Shown here: in pieces, positions 24,834 through 40,234 of the stretch
Position numbering within the stretch: the stretch's first letter is position 1
Layout of the letters: every line of letters starts with the position of its first letter
Origin: Zygnema circumcarinatum
Lineage: Eukaryota; Streptophyta; Zygnematophyceae; Zygnematales; Zygnemataceae
DNA length: 64,000 nt
Assembly: GCA_037447605.1 (NCBI GenBank)
Contig: CM074805.1
Coordinates: 2,409,708-2,473,707, forward strand
Direction: 5' to 3'
Translations under genes and position numbers: made by a program
The notes under the pieces: model-generated
What the model saw: the letters and a program-made list of their open reading frames with translations, nothing else
What the model was told of the DNA's origin: nothing
Databases searched by the model: none

Positions 24834-27800
24834 TCACATTTCCTCAACTTCGAGAACAAAGCCGCAAGCACACCTCTTGGTTCGAATGCCAGTCTCCTCG
24901 TCATAGTCCTGGTCCTCTTCAGAATACAGGTGCTCGTGAGCGGCTTCATCCTGTCTGCCTTGTGTTTGGGGCATGTCCGTACACTGCCTCCTGTTCAAAG
25001 TAATGAGTTCCCCGGTGGCTTCTCGTCCATCTCCCTCTCTGCCTACTCCGTCACCGAGTTCTCCTCTCCCAACACTTGCAGCGATCGCAGCTTCAAGCAC
25101 TTCGTCGTCCCTCATGCGGACATGCTCATTGTCACCCTTCACAGGGAGGGAAGACGACTCGTCTTCGTAGGTCTCTCGCAAGCGCTGTCGAGTAGCAACT
25201 GCTCGAATCAGAAGACGCCACCTGGCAATAGCATTCTCTGTGCGCTTCCTTAAAAGTTTTTCTTCTCGTATTCGTTCTTCCGCCGTATACGCCTGCACAG
25301 AACCATCGTGTCTTTACACATTAGCAGCATGCCACAAACAAACCTACACCAAGAGAGATATTCTAGGTTTTAAGAGGCTGTTGATGGAGAACATAGCCAA
25401 CTTAGCCAACTTAGCTGAGTAATACCTACGTTCGACCATTTTCATGGTTTTACTTTGAAAAAAGTGCAAAGCCATTAAAGAGCATTAGGTCAAAACCTGC
25501 TTCATCCACTCAGGAATGTATGCAGGGTCCACACACATATTACCTTAGGGTGTTAAAACTCACACCACCAGTTTCACTCCAGCATTTCCACTGTTTGCAC
25601 CAAAAGCATGAAGTGTTCTTCGTTTCTTGGATTCAGTTCAGAAACTTACATCCATAATAACCTCTTCATGCTCCCTGCAGACGACAAGCCCTTCATATTT
25701 GGGCACTGATCGCCCTCCACGAATCTCGAACCCCACCATGGCCGGTGCATAGTCAAAGCCGAGTCGTTCCATAACAGGCACCAATCGCGGCAAGCGCAAG
25801 TGAACGGTGCCAGCTGGCAGACACCTTTCAGACCAAACATCTATCTGCCCACGCTCATTCTGACACCATCCAACAACCAGAAGAAGGACACATTCAGCCA
25901 TAGAGATCATGTTAACTTCTACGATTGATAGCTAGTTTAGATGCCAATAATAAGTAGCCAAGTGGAACAGCATAGGTACTTGGTCAGCCTGCACTCACTC
26001 GTGGGATTCTTCCATTGACAGCAGGAGGAGGAGTCCACTCATCGGTCTGCCATTTCCCAAAAAGTTCACTTACACTCCCTTCTCCTCCTTCTTCACTCAT
26101 GTCCACCATCTCTTGTGTCTCGTCCTTGCCCGCTAGCCGAGACATTTTCACTACCTGAAAGTAAAGGAAGTAAAATCATTCCTTCAGAAACAGGCCTTCC
26201 CTCTGAATAGTGCTGAAAGGGGAATAAAAACTGGCCTTGCACTCTAACACTGAAGCAACTCATGATTTATATATCGCGATTCAGTCTTTCTGTCACCTGA
26301 CATTGTCAACTTTGAAGTTCCCTGCCACAGAAGCCTAGAACAGCGTACAGACGATGAACCTCCGATAAGAAGCCCAGAGTATGGCAGTCAATCATCACCT
26401 TCACTGCAGCTTCTCCAGGACGTACTTTACGACATTCGCGCAGCCACCGGTCTCTCGTGTGCAGAATCTGCACACAGGAGCGGGGGTATACTGGCAACCC
26501 TCCACAGTAGCCAAGGACAGGGCCTCGGGGATGGAGAGTTTGATATTTGGTGAGCCATCTCTCTAACGCATACAATGGATGTGAGCGGTAGGCCTGTTTC
26601 CATGACAAAACCAGGTCAGCCCCTTACAATCAACATAAAGGATACGACAATGCAACAGCCAGTCTTTAAGTATAGGCGTGCACCATTTTGGACGGGCAAA
26701 CAAGACTAGAAATTTTACATATGATGAACCCACCCTTTCCTCTTGGCTTGGGCACTTCACCGCACCTGCTGATTCGTTGGCAATGGTTCTGTTGCAGTTC
26801 GCCTCTCCATCTCCGCATCCTCCATAGCACTCCTATCACCTATTTTTCTTAGCAACCCCTCCTCCCTATGGCGCACTCCATAATCTCCTTGATGCAGACT
26901 ACCCCTAGACACACTTTCAAGTTTACTGCTCAGCAGCCCAGATTTGCCGCTTGACTCGGCCCACTCGTTTGCGTTTCTCACATCACTAGTGTTTTTGAAG
27001 TCACAAAACTCGGTGTCCTGCACATGAATTCCTACAAAGCTCCTTTTTGGCGGTGTTTTTGATGGGGTAGTAACTAAACCATTGGCTATTTGACCATCTG
27101 AAGGTAATGAACTCCCGTTTACAGAAGGGCCTTCCACAAGAGGTTTCCTGGGGTTGCCAGATGTGGCAACTATTTCGAGCTGTTTCAAGGGCTGAAGAGT
27201 CTGATCCCACCACTCGCTCAGACGGTGAGGTATGACTGTTGACCAGCGAGTCACATACCTGGCCAAATAACAACTTCGTAAAAGGTCAGCAAGCCTCCCC
27301 TTTGCAACTTCAGTGGATACATCATGCATCCTTCAAAAAAAATTCTAAAAACAATCAATCACAAGCAGTCCCGCCTTTCCACTCTAAAAAATGACCCCAA
27401 AAAGACAGTTACACTTTCAAATACCTCACCTGCGGGTCACGTCTTTCGCTCCTCCTCCAGCAAATGCCACGATATAGCGAACTGGACCCTTACAGCCTCC
27501 AACAGTTTCCTCCGCAAGCCCGGGCTCATCTACCTTCCCTGCTACACAGTCAACATGGACCCAACGTCCATTCCTGTCTCCCCCACAGTAAACCTCAGCC
27601 CAATGAAGTATTGGCTGCACATTGCGGGACCAGACTGTAATACCAGGACCGATCTGCACATTCCTTCGTACAGCAAAAGTCGATTCATTCCCCAGTCGAC
27701 CACCTAAAGTGGTCGGCGCTAATCGGCCGCCTCTTTTCCTGCCATTGCTTTTCAAAGGCTTCCTTATATCTTGAGGCACACAAAAATCTTCACTTAAGGC

Positions 27801-30800
27801 TTCCTGAGCAGTTTTTGCGGTCCCATACAACTCCCCATAGTCGGACACAGGATTGGAACCCTGTAAATCTCCAAGGCCTCCTACTGCTGTTGCTGCTATG
27901 GCAATGGCCAATTCCTGCTCGTACTCTTCATCCCCCTTTCTAAATCTCTTTCCCTCCGGTGTTTCCTCCGTTCCTTGCTCGTCCTCAAGTCCAATTCCTT
28001 CCACAGCTACATGTCCTTGCTTTACACTCTCTCCCCCACCTCTCTGTCTACCTTTCCTTCCATCGTTAAGGGTCCCGGCTCTCCCATGTCTGCTATCAAT
28101 CCGATCTTGTTTACCCCGCTCTCCGCTACTTTGCTGTGCTGCCAATGCCCTCCGGCCCTTCTCTGTTTTAGTGACTCTTTCTTGTCCATCACCCACTGCA
28201 ACCTCTGCACCACCTTCAAGCCTATCCTGAACTTTCCCATGATTCCTAATGCGCTTCCGTTTTTGCTGACCCGGTTCGTCCACTTTATTCAAACCAACCT
28301 TTTCTCTACCCCCTCGCAGAACACGCTCCGAATTCCTGAATTCTTTTTCACCTTCTAATCCTTCCTGGGCCAGAATGGGCGATTCCCCTGCGTCAGCCCT
28401 TTTTGGAGGCAAGTCCTTTTCAACCGGTCTTCCTTGCAATGGCATTGACCCTACATTCTGAGAAAGTGAACGAGCTAATGCCTGCCCAAGACTGACTCCT
28501 GCCATCCGCGATTCGAGCTGGTATTGGACTGTCTCGTTTGCTCCCAAGTTGCCTAAGTCAGGGTTCCATCCCTCTGATGCTTCTAAGGATTCTGCATCAG
28601 GTTTTAGTGATACGACATCAAGGATGGAGATAAACCTGATGCGAGGACACACCAGAAAATGTGGAGGACGAGTTAAAGCAGATTCTAGAACATATCAGAG
28701 CTGATGCGAGAATGTACGGAGCTCTGAACTTCACTCAGAGTAACGTTTTGGCAATGCTATCATGCAGACAAACTAACTACATGACAAGACCATCACAGCA
28801 ATTCAAGCTGCTCACCGCTCATATTCAGCCGCCGAGCAGACCCATGTTTTTCTGAGTCAAGAATGGGACAGGCAAGTCTTTCGTCAACTGAGAAGAGAAC
28901 GCACCTTGTGGTCAAGCCCAACGCTCGGAGTAGCGCAACAGAGAGCACAGCGAGCTGGCAAGAGCACATGGCGATGGAAACAACAACGTCCAATAAGAAT
29001 TAGACAGTTTTCATGTCCTCAACTTCAGTCCACACAAATATTCTTCACTTCAGTCAACCACACAGCGAGCCCTTGGATGTTATGAAAAATCGCAACTGAA
29101 ATTTAGATGAACGCTCTCATTGTTTTCTTTTCAAGATTGCCAATGATATGGATCTGCCTCCATGTTTTGCAAACCATCACTTCAACATGCTACATCCCAA
29201 TCTTGACCAATTTGCAGGCAAGTTCCTTCACATTGTCCCTGCTCATACATTGTGCTTTTACCTCTTCCACCGTTCCCTCTCGTCGCTCAAGCACCTCATG
29301 CAGCCGTCGCTCAGGTTCTAACCGGCCTGCGCTTGTAGATTGATTATATTTCTGGTTTCCCATAGGCAGGACTTTAAAGACGTCTGAAAACTGCAAGAAG
29401 GCGTCATATCAACCCCCCAAGCCAAGAACTTGCCAAAGTGAGCCGCTGCGTGCAACCCGACAGCACAAGGCTCTGAAACCAACCTATGGTTGCCAACTGA
29501 AACGAGAGTAGAACTATCAAGGCTTGAAAATGAACATGAATTACAAAGCAACTCACGGTGAGGGTGAACTACATGTGACCCAACGGCTTCCACTTAGAAA
29601 AGAGTTATTTTTTTGCTCAGATCAAGCCAAAAAAATATGGAAGAGAAAAAAAAACAAGACACCCACCCATTTGGCGAGCAGCTTCAGGCGGACAGCTGTC
29701 ATATTCTCAGGGCTCCCTGAGGGTGTCACTGGACTGGGGAGGACGGAAAGCATGGCTGCCTGCAGTTGAGGGCAATACACGATTCTAAAGGAAGGATTGA
29801 ACCATCAAAGGAACAAGGAAACCAAGTTGGGAGTTAAATGGTAGTGATTGGCAAACAATAGAAGACTAGTGCTTGAATGGACATACGTTCAATTGCTTTG
29901 AACCTGCGTAAATGACCGAGTCAACATTTCCTGAAACTGGCTTTCGCAAAATCTGTTAAGAGCTGTGTTTCATCTACAGACAAGCAAACAATTCATTTTC
30001 AAAAAATGGTTTGGAGTCAATTTTCAGGAGACCAATGCGCAATTCCTCGGAAATACGCTTTCACTATTTGAGCTTGAAAGCAAAACTACACTTGCCTGAA
30101 GCAATATGTCATTGCAGGAAGCCTCCACTGCGATTCCCCGCGCCAACAGGCAGAGCAGATGACTCTGATGGACCATGCGAGAGAATTCCTGCAGCAAGGA
30201 AGCGAGCAATTCAGTTATATGTGTTCACATATCGAGCCTGATTCCGAGATGCAGCCATTTCCTCCTAATTCCCATATTGTTCACTTTCCCCTCTACCAAC
30301 TTGACATCTGGCTGACACCAATTACTCTCACCTTATCCATTGCATTAGCTCTCCTCCCACCAGTTTTTCCTCGCTGCTTGCCTGAAGGCACTGACTTCTC
30401 CACCTCTAGCTGAATGTCACCAGAAAACTCCCCAACCATTTCAGGAATCGACCTTTGGAAAGTCTCGTCATCTTCCCACTCTTCCTCATCCTCTTCCTCC
30501 TGCATTTGTGCACTGCCTTCGAAAACACCAAGGTCGCCATTTGAAACTCTGAAGGTTCCATCGTTTTTATCCAGTTCCTGCCTTTTATTAGGACTCTCAA
30601 TCTTCTCTCCGACTCCTGGCGGTTCGGCCTCTTGTTTCGTGTCAAACCTTCTTTTTACTTCCCCAAGCTTCTGTTCGCCACTTCTTCTGTTGTCAAGAAG
30701 ACCCTGTTTCAGCAATATTCCCCGAGAACGAACATTTAGAAAGACCTCAAGCAACATGTAAAGGTTTCCAGAAGCCTGAATCTGGGAGGACTTACAGTTG

Positions 30801-31958
30801 ACAAAGAAATCCGATATGAGCAAACGAGAGTTAAGGGTCAATCAAGGAGACTTCGGAGAAACAAAAACCGAATGATCGCATAGGCTTCAAGCGCCGGGAG
30901 ATCAAGTATGGTTCAAAGAAAACATTCATGTCATCAGTGAATTCAATAAACATTCAATGAATATATTGGTCATCCCAACTGAAGGAAAGAAATTCTGTAG
31001 TGACTACTATCCAGATGAAATAGATGACTGAACAACAGGTGGATCAGCAGGAACAAAAAAAATCAACTTCCACTTGCATCCTATGGTGATCGTGCAATCA
31101 TTCTGCAGGTGCTTCCAGAAGAGAAATATACCAAGCGCTAGTGAAACATTGCTCAACCAAAAAATTCCTTCCAATGACTATGGACACGGCCTTCTGAGTC
31201 TCCAGACGCGCCGGAACTCCGGCGAAACGAAAAGAACTGTTAGTGTGGTCAGCTTTAGAAAAGGGATTTCATCATTCAATGGAACAAACTTTTTCTGAAA
31301 GTGATCAACGATTTTCTCTCCCATGCACTTAAGATTCACGTACAACCACTTTACAGCAGGAGTATGGATTTCATGGTGACAAGTCCTGAGGTCAGTAGTC
31401 GTATCACTTCGTGTCTTGCCAACTTTAATTTTGCAAAAAATGCACAATGTTCGTTGCTTACATGCTTTGAAAAACTTGGCGATTGATCTAAGAAGCTAGC
31501 TCATGGCTCATTTGTCCACTGGTACATTAACACAGTGAGGAAATGTCCAGCTTGACTTAACTCTGTAATCGGATACTTTGTGCATCTCGTGTGTCCCGGG
31601 TACCTCGGGTACACAGTCAGGCGACCTCAATGTTTCCATGAAGATCTTGTATGAATCCAAGTTGACTAACTCCAACACTTATAGAAGATGGGATGAAGAT
31701 GAGCTTGTTATAGCACGAAGAACCACAATGACAACGTTGGTAGCATAATTCTGTGATTTAAACCATTGTTAGTGATGGCTGTCGTTCTTCACCTTTGACG
31801 GTGCGGCTTGTCCTTTCCCACCCGCCTCCTTGCGATGCGGCTTCCGCTCAAGAATCTTCCCCACGCTTTCCCGAGATGCATTTGCCAGAGTGCCTGTCCC
31901 GTCGAAAGAGGCCACGGCTTCAGACAGAAGACAGTTATAGGCAAGAATTTGGCAGAAA
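24834..31958 (-). CDS. RAD4: DNA damage recognition protein RAD4/XPC (N-terminus unresolved)
   Basis: Nuclear sensor of helix-distorting lesions in global genome nucleotide excision repair, acting with RAD23 and centrin. Exons in coding order: about 31793-31958, then 30332-30703, 30096-30188, 29667-29759, 29262-29390, 28905-28954, 27430-28635, 26766-27258, 26399-26593, 25999-26154, 25650-25859, 24834-25292. From 30703 onward all phases join. The N-terminal exon has GTLANASRESVGKIL, typical of plant RAD4. The transglutaminase-like domain includes HLLCLLARG, LSVALLRALGLTTR, HWAEVYCGG, RWVHVDCVAG and VAFAGGGAKDVTRR. The beta-hairpin domains include LTEPLPTNQQAYRSHPLYAL and GTVHLRLPRLVPVMERLGFD. 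The plant-type end is RTKRCACGFVLEVEEM. The 30096 donor is GC rather than GT. The large exon 27430-28635 carries a long low-complexity insert. No start codon could be tied to the 31793 exon; an acidic stretch near 32040-32100 may be an upstream exon. Confidence 0.93.
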
Positions 31959-33216
31959 CTGCGATTAGCATCTGTCTCAACAGAATACTGTTAAGCTTCA
32001 ATAGCCGAGAGATTGAGTGATAAAAAATGGCACTCACTGTTCTCGCCGCAATCAGCATCGTTTCCATTGTCATTCGCATTCTCTCCACTCCGCCCATGCA
32101 GGGAGTGAAGCAAACTGTTCAATGCTGCTCCATATCACAATGCTATAGGTCAGGTCAGTAACAGAAGAAGGCGAGATCAACACCCGCAAAACCTCGCCCA
32201 ACGGCTGCACTCACAACATGCCTTTAGCCCACTGCATTCACATTAGGAACTTAGGCAAGCTCTCAAATTCGAAGCATCGCAAAGGACCACAAAGTGGCAT
32301 GACGAATAGTGGGAAATTCAAGGGTTCCATTGGATTGCCACAAACCATTTCCAACAAGCGAACCTTATTTGTTTATCAGGGCTGCCTAAATTGATTCCAA
32401 CTCAAAAAAGGGTTTTGTGATAAGCAAAAAGAGTCTTATTCGAAAGGGGCTACAGGCTTATGCACTTAACCCCCTTGCGAGTTTATCCTAACTTTCTCAG
32501 TATCATGGTTGAGTATACGGAGCCCACTCGACAGTATTCTGACATTAAAGGCACAATTCTATTATTAAGTAATTCGAGAATGTCCTGTTGGCGCCGACCA
32601 AAGCTTTCACTCTGTTGGAATTGAATGCCCCATCAATAGACTGGACAGATTAAGGTTTTTACGGGTGTGACTCTGCCCACCTGATTCATTCGTCTGCGGG
32701 AGTTGCTTTGAGAGTCGCCGAGTCGCCTGAAAAGATAAAGCAAGTTGAAACCAAAAGCATTAAGCTTGAAGCTTTCGTTTAATTGAAATGTATTTCGAAA
32801 CAAGCAAACACGACGGCTTTAAATTCAGTGATTGGGCGATGAAGAGAGAAAGGAAATCTTAAAAGGAGTCAAGAAAAAGCAAAATAAGACGATTAAGTCC
32901 ATAAATTTGGCAAACTAAACCATGCTCCAAGCAAAAAGATGTTCAGACAGCTTACCCGATTATTCATAGTGGCAACAAGGCAGAACAATAGGAAACTATT
33001 CCATCACCTCAGGCTTAGAGCCCGTCCCTACAGAGTTCTTTCATTTCCCATACAATAGGCCCATACACCCAGTGCTCCTACAGCTGTCCTCCTTCTAGCT
33101 CCATATTATACTGTTAGGAAGACTGCCGTCGTCGTAATGCCCGTTCCTTGAAATTTCGCCGCGGCTGCTCGAGACCTCCTTGATCTCTTCAAGGCCCCTT
33201 CAGGAGCGTCGGGCCC

Positions 33217-33298
33217 TCTCCTCTCCTCCCTTCTCCTCTCCTCTCCTCCCCTCTCCTCTCCTCTCCTCTCCTCCCCTCTCCTCTCCTCTCCTCTCGGC
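33217..33298. repeat. CTCCT-type pyrimidine microsatellite
   Basis: Near-uniform CTCTC and CTCCC repeats on the plus strand. Open frames rich in GEERR on the complementary strand are translations of this repeat and not a gene. Confidence 0.9.
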
Positions 33299-33433
33299 CT
33301 CTGCCCTCCTGCTTGTCCCAGCGCTTGCAGTTCGCCTCCAAGCGAGGCCACGGCTGGAAAGCTCCAGCGCTTTAGCAAACCGCGGGGCGAGTTTTTCCCA
33401 AAAACCGGCGTAGCAAGTTTCTCCTTTCGGGAT

Positions 33434-33790
33434 CGTCACGTCACGTGGTCGGTCGCTGGCGGACTCGATTGCCACGTCATCTGGACGGAGTGCGATTGGG
33501 CCACGTGGCCTTCCTGTCCGGACCCACGTGGTTCGCCCATTGACGGTTGCACGCCTGCATGGCATCTCGCGGAGCGCAGCCCAACCGTCAGATTGCGGCC
33601 GAAGGACACGTGCATGCCAAAATCTCAAAAATGTTTTCCTTGCGACAGCCAACTGCCATAGAGCGGCGTGATGACATGCGGAACGTAGCGGAGACGTGGC
33701 GTGTCGACACGTGGCGTGCTCACGGGCAAAGTCCGAAAATCTCGCAAGCGGCAATCGAACGGTCAAGGTGCATCGTGGGAACACGTGGCG
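33434..33790. promoter_or_regulatory. Cluster of ACGT / G-box motifs
   Basis: At least seven ACGT cores lie in about 350 bp, including GGCCACGTGGCC near 33500, CCCACGTGGT near 33522, GACACGTGCA near 33606, GACACGTGGC near 33705 and AACACGTGGC near 33779. These match the G-box/ABRE core recognised by plant bZIP and bHLH factors. RAD4, transcribed leftward, is the likeliest target. Confidence 0.6.
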
Positions 33791-34396
33791 TTTCCATGTG
33801 AAAGCCTGGAAAAACATTTGCTTGAAGGGGATGACATGGACCACTGCAATGCACCTTCTTGTGCCTTATTAGAAAATAAGGCACAGCTCGCAGAGTCTCC
33901 ATGGTCGACAAGGAAGTAGGAAAATGGGGATATGTGTCATGGCATCAAGATCTTTTTATCCTACACGAGACTACATTGTCGACTGCATAAAACCAACCTG
34001 CTAGCAATCGCGTCATGCTCCACACATACAATGACAGACGTGTCATCTCTAAATGGTACCTACATCCACAATTCCATTCATGAGAAATCGAACAAGCAAA
34101 AGGTAAACTTCGTCAGTTCATAGACCAAAACTTCGTATTTATTTACACTTCCTGCTCTCTCCTTCCATATCCAACCCGACGGTAGATGAACAACACCTCC
34201 GTTGTTTAGGAACCCACTAACAGACAAAAACAATGCGGCGACTCGTCGCAGCCGAACCGACAGACGTTGTGGCCAGACAGCATCCCTTTCCTAATTTCAT
34301 GCTTTCCTACTAGAACAGTTCGCCCCCCAAGTATAGTACATGAGAAGGGATACACTCCACCTAGCTGGTGACCTACGGTCCATATTCTTAAGATTT

Positions 34397-38280
<3,884 letters not shown>

Positions 38281-38639
38281 TCGGTGGGATCAGGCGGTCC
38301 CAAAGCAATCCGTGACGAGTGTGCAGTGTACGGCCCTGTCCCTGTACAACCGAGGCCAACACGCTGTTCCGTGTAAGTCAGAGGAATCGGAAACGAGAGG
38401 TCTGCCGCTCTTTGCCGCACAGTTCCGTAAACGGCTTTACGGCGAACGACTGTAACTGGGACTGCGCATGTGTACAGTATAAGAACTGGAATTGAAATTT
38501 CCCATTCTATTGTCAAAGATGATCCACTATAAATAACGCAATGACGACCAGATGCGTCCCCCCTTCAGTGCGTGCGCGAACCGCGATCCGACGATGGAAC
38601 TTTGTCAACCACCAAATAGACACGTGGCGCATTTTCGAC

Positions 38640-39140
38640 CGTCGACATTGTATTAAACCAGATTTGAGATAAGGTACGCGCGCGGCCCACCGTTTTCAGC
38701 CACACCTTTCCTCCCCGGGCAGCTCGCGGCCAACCTTGAGCTGCGCGGATGACGCACGCCCAATCGCAACCATTGGATCCAATGGTTGATCCAACCCATG
38801 GCCCGTCCAACGCATGGCCCGAAATGACTTGGGCTGCCGTGTCCGTCCGCGATTGGGCGAGCGTCGGCCGGGCAGCTGAAATTCTTTCCGGTCCTCCGTC
38901 GCCGCGAGTACGAGCAGGTGCAGCCCCCCTTCGGAGCGTCACGTCACGTCGCGCGCACCGTACGTGACCATTCCCCCACGGCGGTGGCGCCACCTGACTG
39001 TCCATACAGTCTTATCCAAGATTTGAGATGAGGTAGACGCGCGGCCCACCATTTCGGGCCACACCTTTCCTCTCCGGGCAGCTCGCGGCCAACCTTGAGC
39101 TGCCCGGACGGCGCTCGCCCAATCGCGGACGCTTACGTCG
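38640..39140 (+). repeat. GC-rich dispersed repeat, copy 1
   Basis: Two related halves (about 38645-38760 and 39012-39130) each read GAT(A/G)AGGTA then GCGCGGCCCACC, then GGGCAGCTCGCGGCCAACC and CGCCCAATCGC. Between them lie a 22 bp perfect palindrome centred on GGATCC at about 38770 and blocks shared, in reverse orientation, with 55781-56335 (for example GCGAGCGTCGGCCGGGCAGC, CAGGTGCAGCCCCCCT, GGTGGCGCCACCTG). Confidence 0.85.
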
Positions 39141-39236
39141 CGCACACGGCAGCCAAAACCATTTCAGGGCTGCCCGGGGCCCACCCCAAGGCCACGCCCT
39201 CCAGCCCGGGCCATCATTTCTCCCTCACTCACCTCA

Positions 39237-39272
39237 CCCTCTCTCTCTCTCTCTCTCTCTCTCCCTCTCTTG
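39237..39272. repeat. CT microsatellite
   Basis: A (CT)n tract ending 8 bp before the ATG of the unknown gene, probably within its 5' leader or core promoter. Pyrimidine patches near transcription starts are common in plants. Confidence 0.85.
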
Positions 39273-39279
39273 CTCATCC

Positions 39280-40234
39280 ATGGCCGTGCAGAAGGCTGCA
39301 GCTGCTTTGTGCGCCTTATGGCTGCAAGCGATGCAACTGCTCGCAGCAGCGCTAAGCAGCGGGTTGAAGGCTGCTGTAGCGGCCCGCACGCAGCTTGAAG
39401 TCCTTGCCTTCGATTTTTGCAGTGTCCCATGGCTGGTCGTCATGGAAAATCTTGGATACAGCTTGCTGGACACGGCTTGGTTCTGGCTGGGTGTGGGCGC
39501 CAAAGAAGTCGGAAAGACATACCTTTCCGTTGTGGATTGGCTGCACAAGGAGTTCGCAAGGGAGTTAGCCATTCCTCGCCGGGTATGACCTGCTGCACCT
39601 TATAAAGATTTCAAGCCTTTTGTTTTGAGGGTTGTTAGCATCAAAAAGTTCTTTGCCTTGGTGCTTGCTTTTGTATGGATGAGTTTTTTGGGTTGGTATG
39701 CATATGCTGGACTAATGTGGCGCTTGTTGTCTCTTGTTGGCAATACAGGTTCCCCCGACCGTGAAGACAGATCCCGCATATTACTCGCCGCTCTATACGC
39801 CTCACCCGCCATTTAATACCAGGCAGTCCAGGCTGTATGAGCCTGAGCCTGAGCCGCCATTTAGTGCCAGGCAGTCCGGCTTCCGTGACTCATCAGTGTT
39901 CAGTGCGAGCCAACTGGCGTTCCGTGAGCCGCCATTTAGTGCCAGGCAGTCCGGCTTCCGTGACTCATCAGTGTTCAGTGCGAGCCAACTGGCGTTCCGT
40001 GAGCCGCAATACAGCCGCCGCCACAGTAGTACTCGGGAGGGGGAAAGGCGAATGGCAGTGAATTTGCCAAATCCCATTCCGCAAAGCTTCTCCTCTTGGA
40101 GAATGAAGCATGAAAAAGGATGGCAAGAAGTAGCTGAATTAGCTTCTATTCGTGAAAGGTTGAATGATTGGGATCGCGAGAGGAATCGTTTCTCGGGCTG
40201 GCACGTGAATTTGGACTTGCCCCGAAACCGCTGA
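39280..40234 (+). CDS. Unrecognised two-exon gene with a duplicated 25-residue block
   Basis: I do not recognise this protein. Exons 39280-39582 and 39749-40234 join across a 166 bp GT-AG intron in phase 0 to give 261-262 residues. Residues 1-100 are Ala/Leu-rich and partly hydrophobic (MAVQKAAAALCALWLQAMQL; SLLDTAWFWLGVG), suggesting amphipathic or membrane-associated helices but no classic signal peptide. The second exon starts VPPTVKTDPAYYSPLYTPHP and contains two identical 25-residue copies beginning EPPFSARQSGFRDSS, encoded by perfect 75 bp tandem DNA, plus a degenerate earlier copy (PPFNTRQSRLYE). The tail is basic and Trp/Arg-rich and ends LDLPRNR. The start follows a CT tract, and the ATG sits in CCATGGC, a good plant context. 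Long frame, correct splice sites and Ala-rich codons support a real gene; it could be lineage-specific. Confidence 0.6.
39851..40000 (+). repeat. Perfect 75 bp tandem duplication within coding sequence
   Basis: Copies at 39851-39925 and 39926-40000 are identical. The unit length is a multiple of three, so the frame is kept. The next bases (GAGCCG) start a third copy that breaks off. Confidence 0.95.

Larger units (their letters stand above)
31959..34396. promoter_or_regulatory. RAD4 5' region and MDAR 3' spacer
   Basis: This should hold the missing first exon(s), leader and promoter of RAD4, then the MDAR 3' UTR near 34.0-34.4 kb. A frame near 32.04-32.10 kb reading MGGVERMRMTMET ends at a good donor, but its phase does not fit the 31958 acceptor. 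No other gene is visible. The pyrimidine repeat and the CACGTG cluster are listed separately. Confidence 0.5.

Noticed and set aside
33200-33844. Minus-strand frame of 214 residues rich in GEERR
   Set aside because: Its C-terminal half is the CTCCT microsatellite, the rest has no family resemblance, and it covers a G-box-rich promoter-like region.
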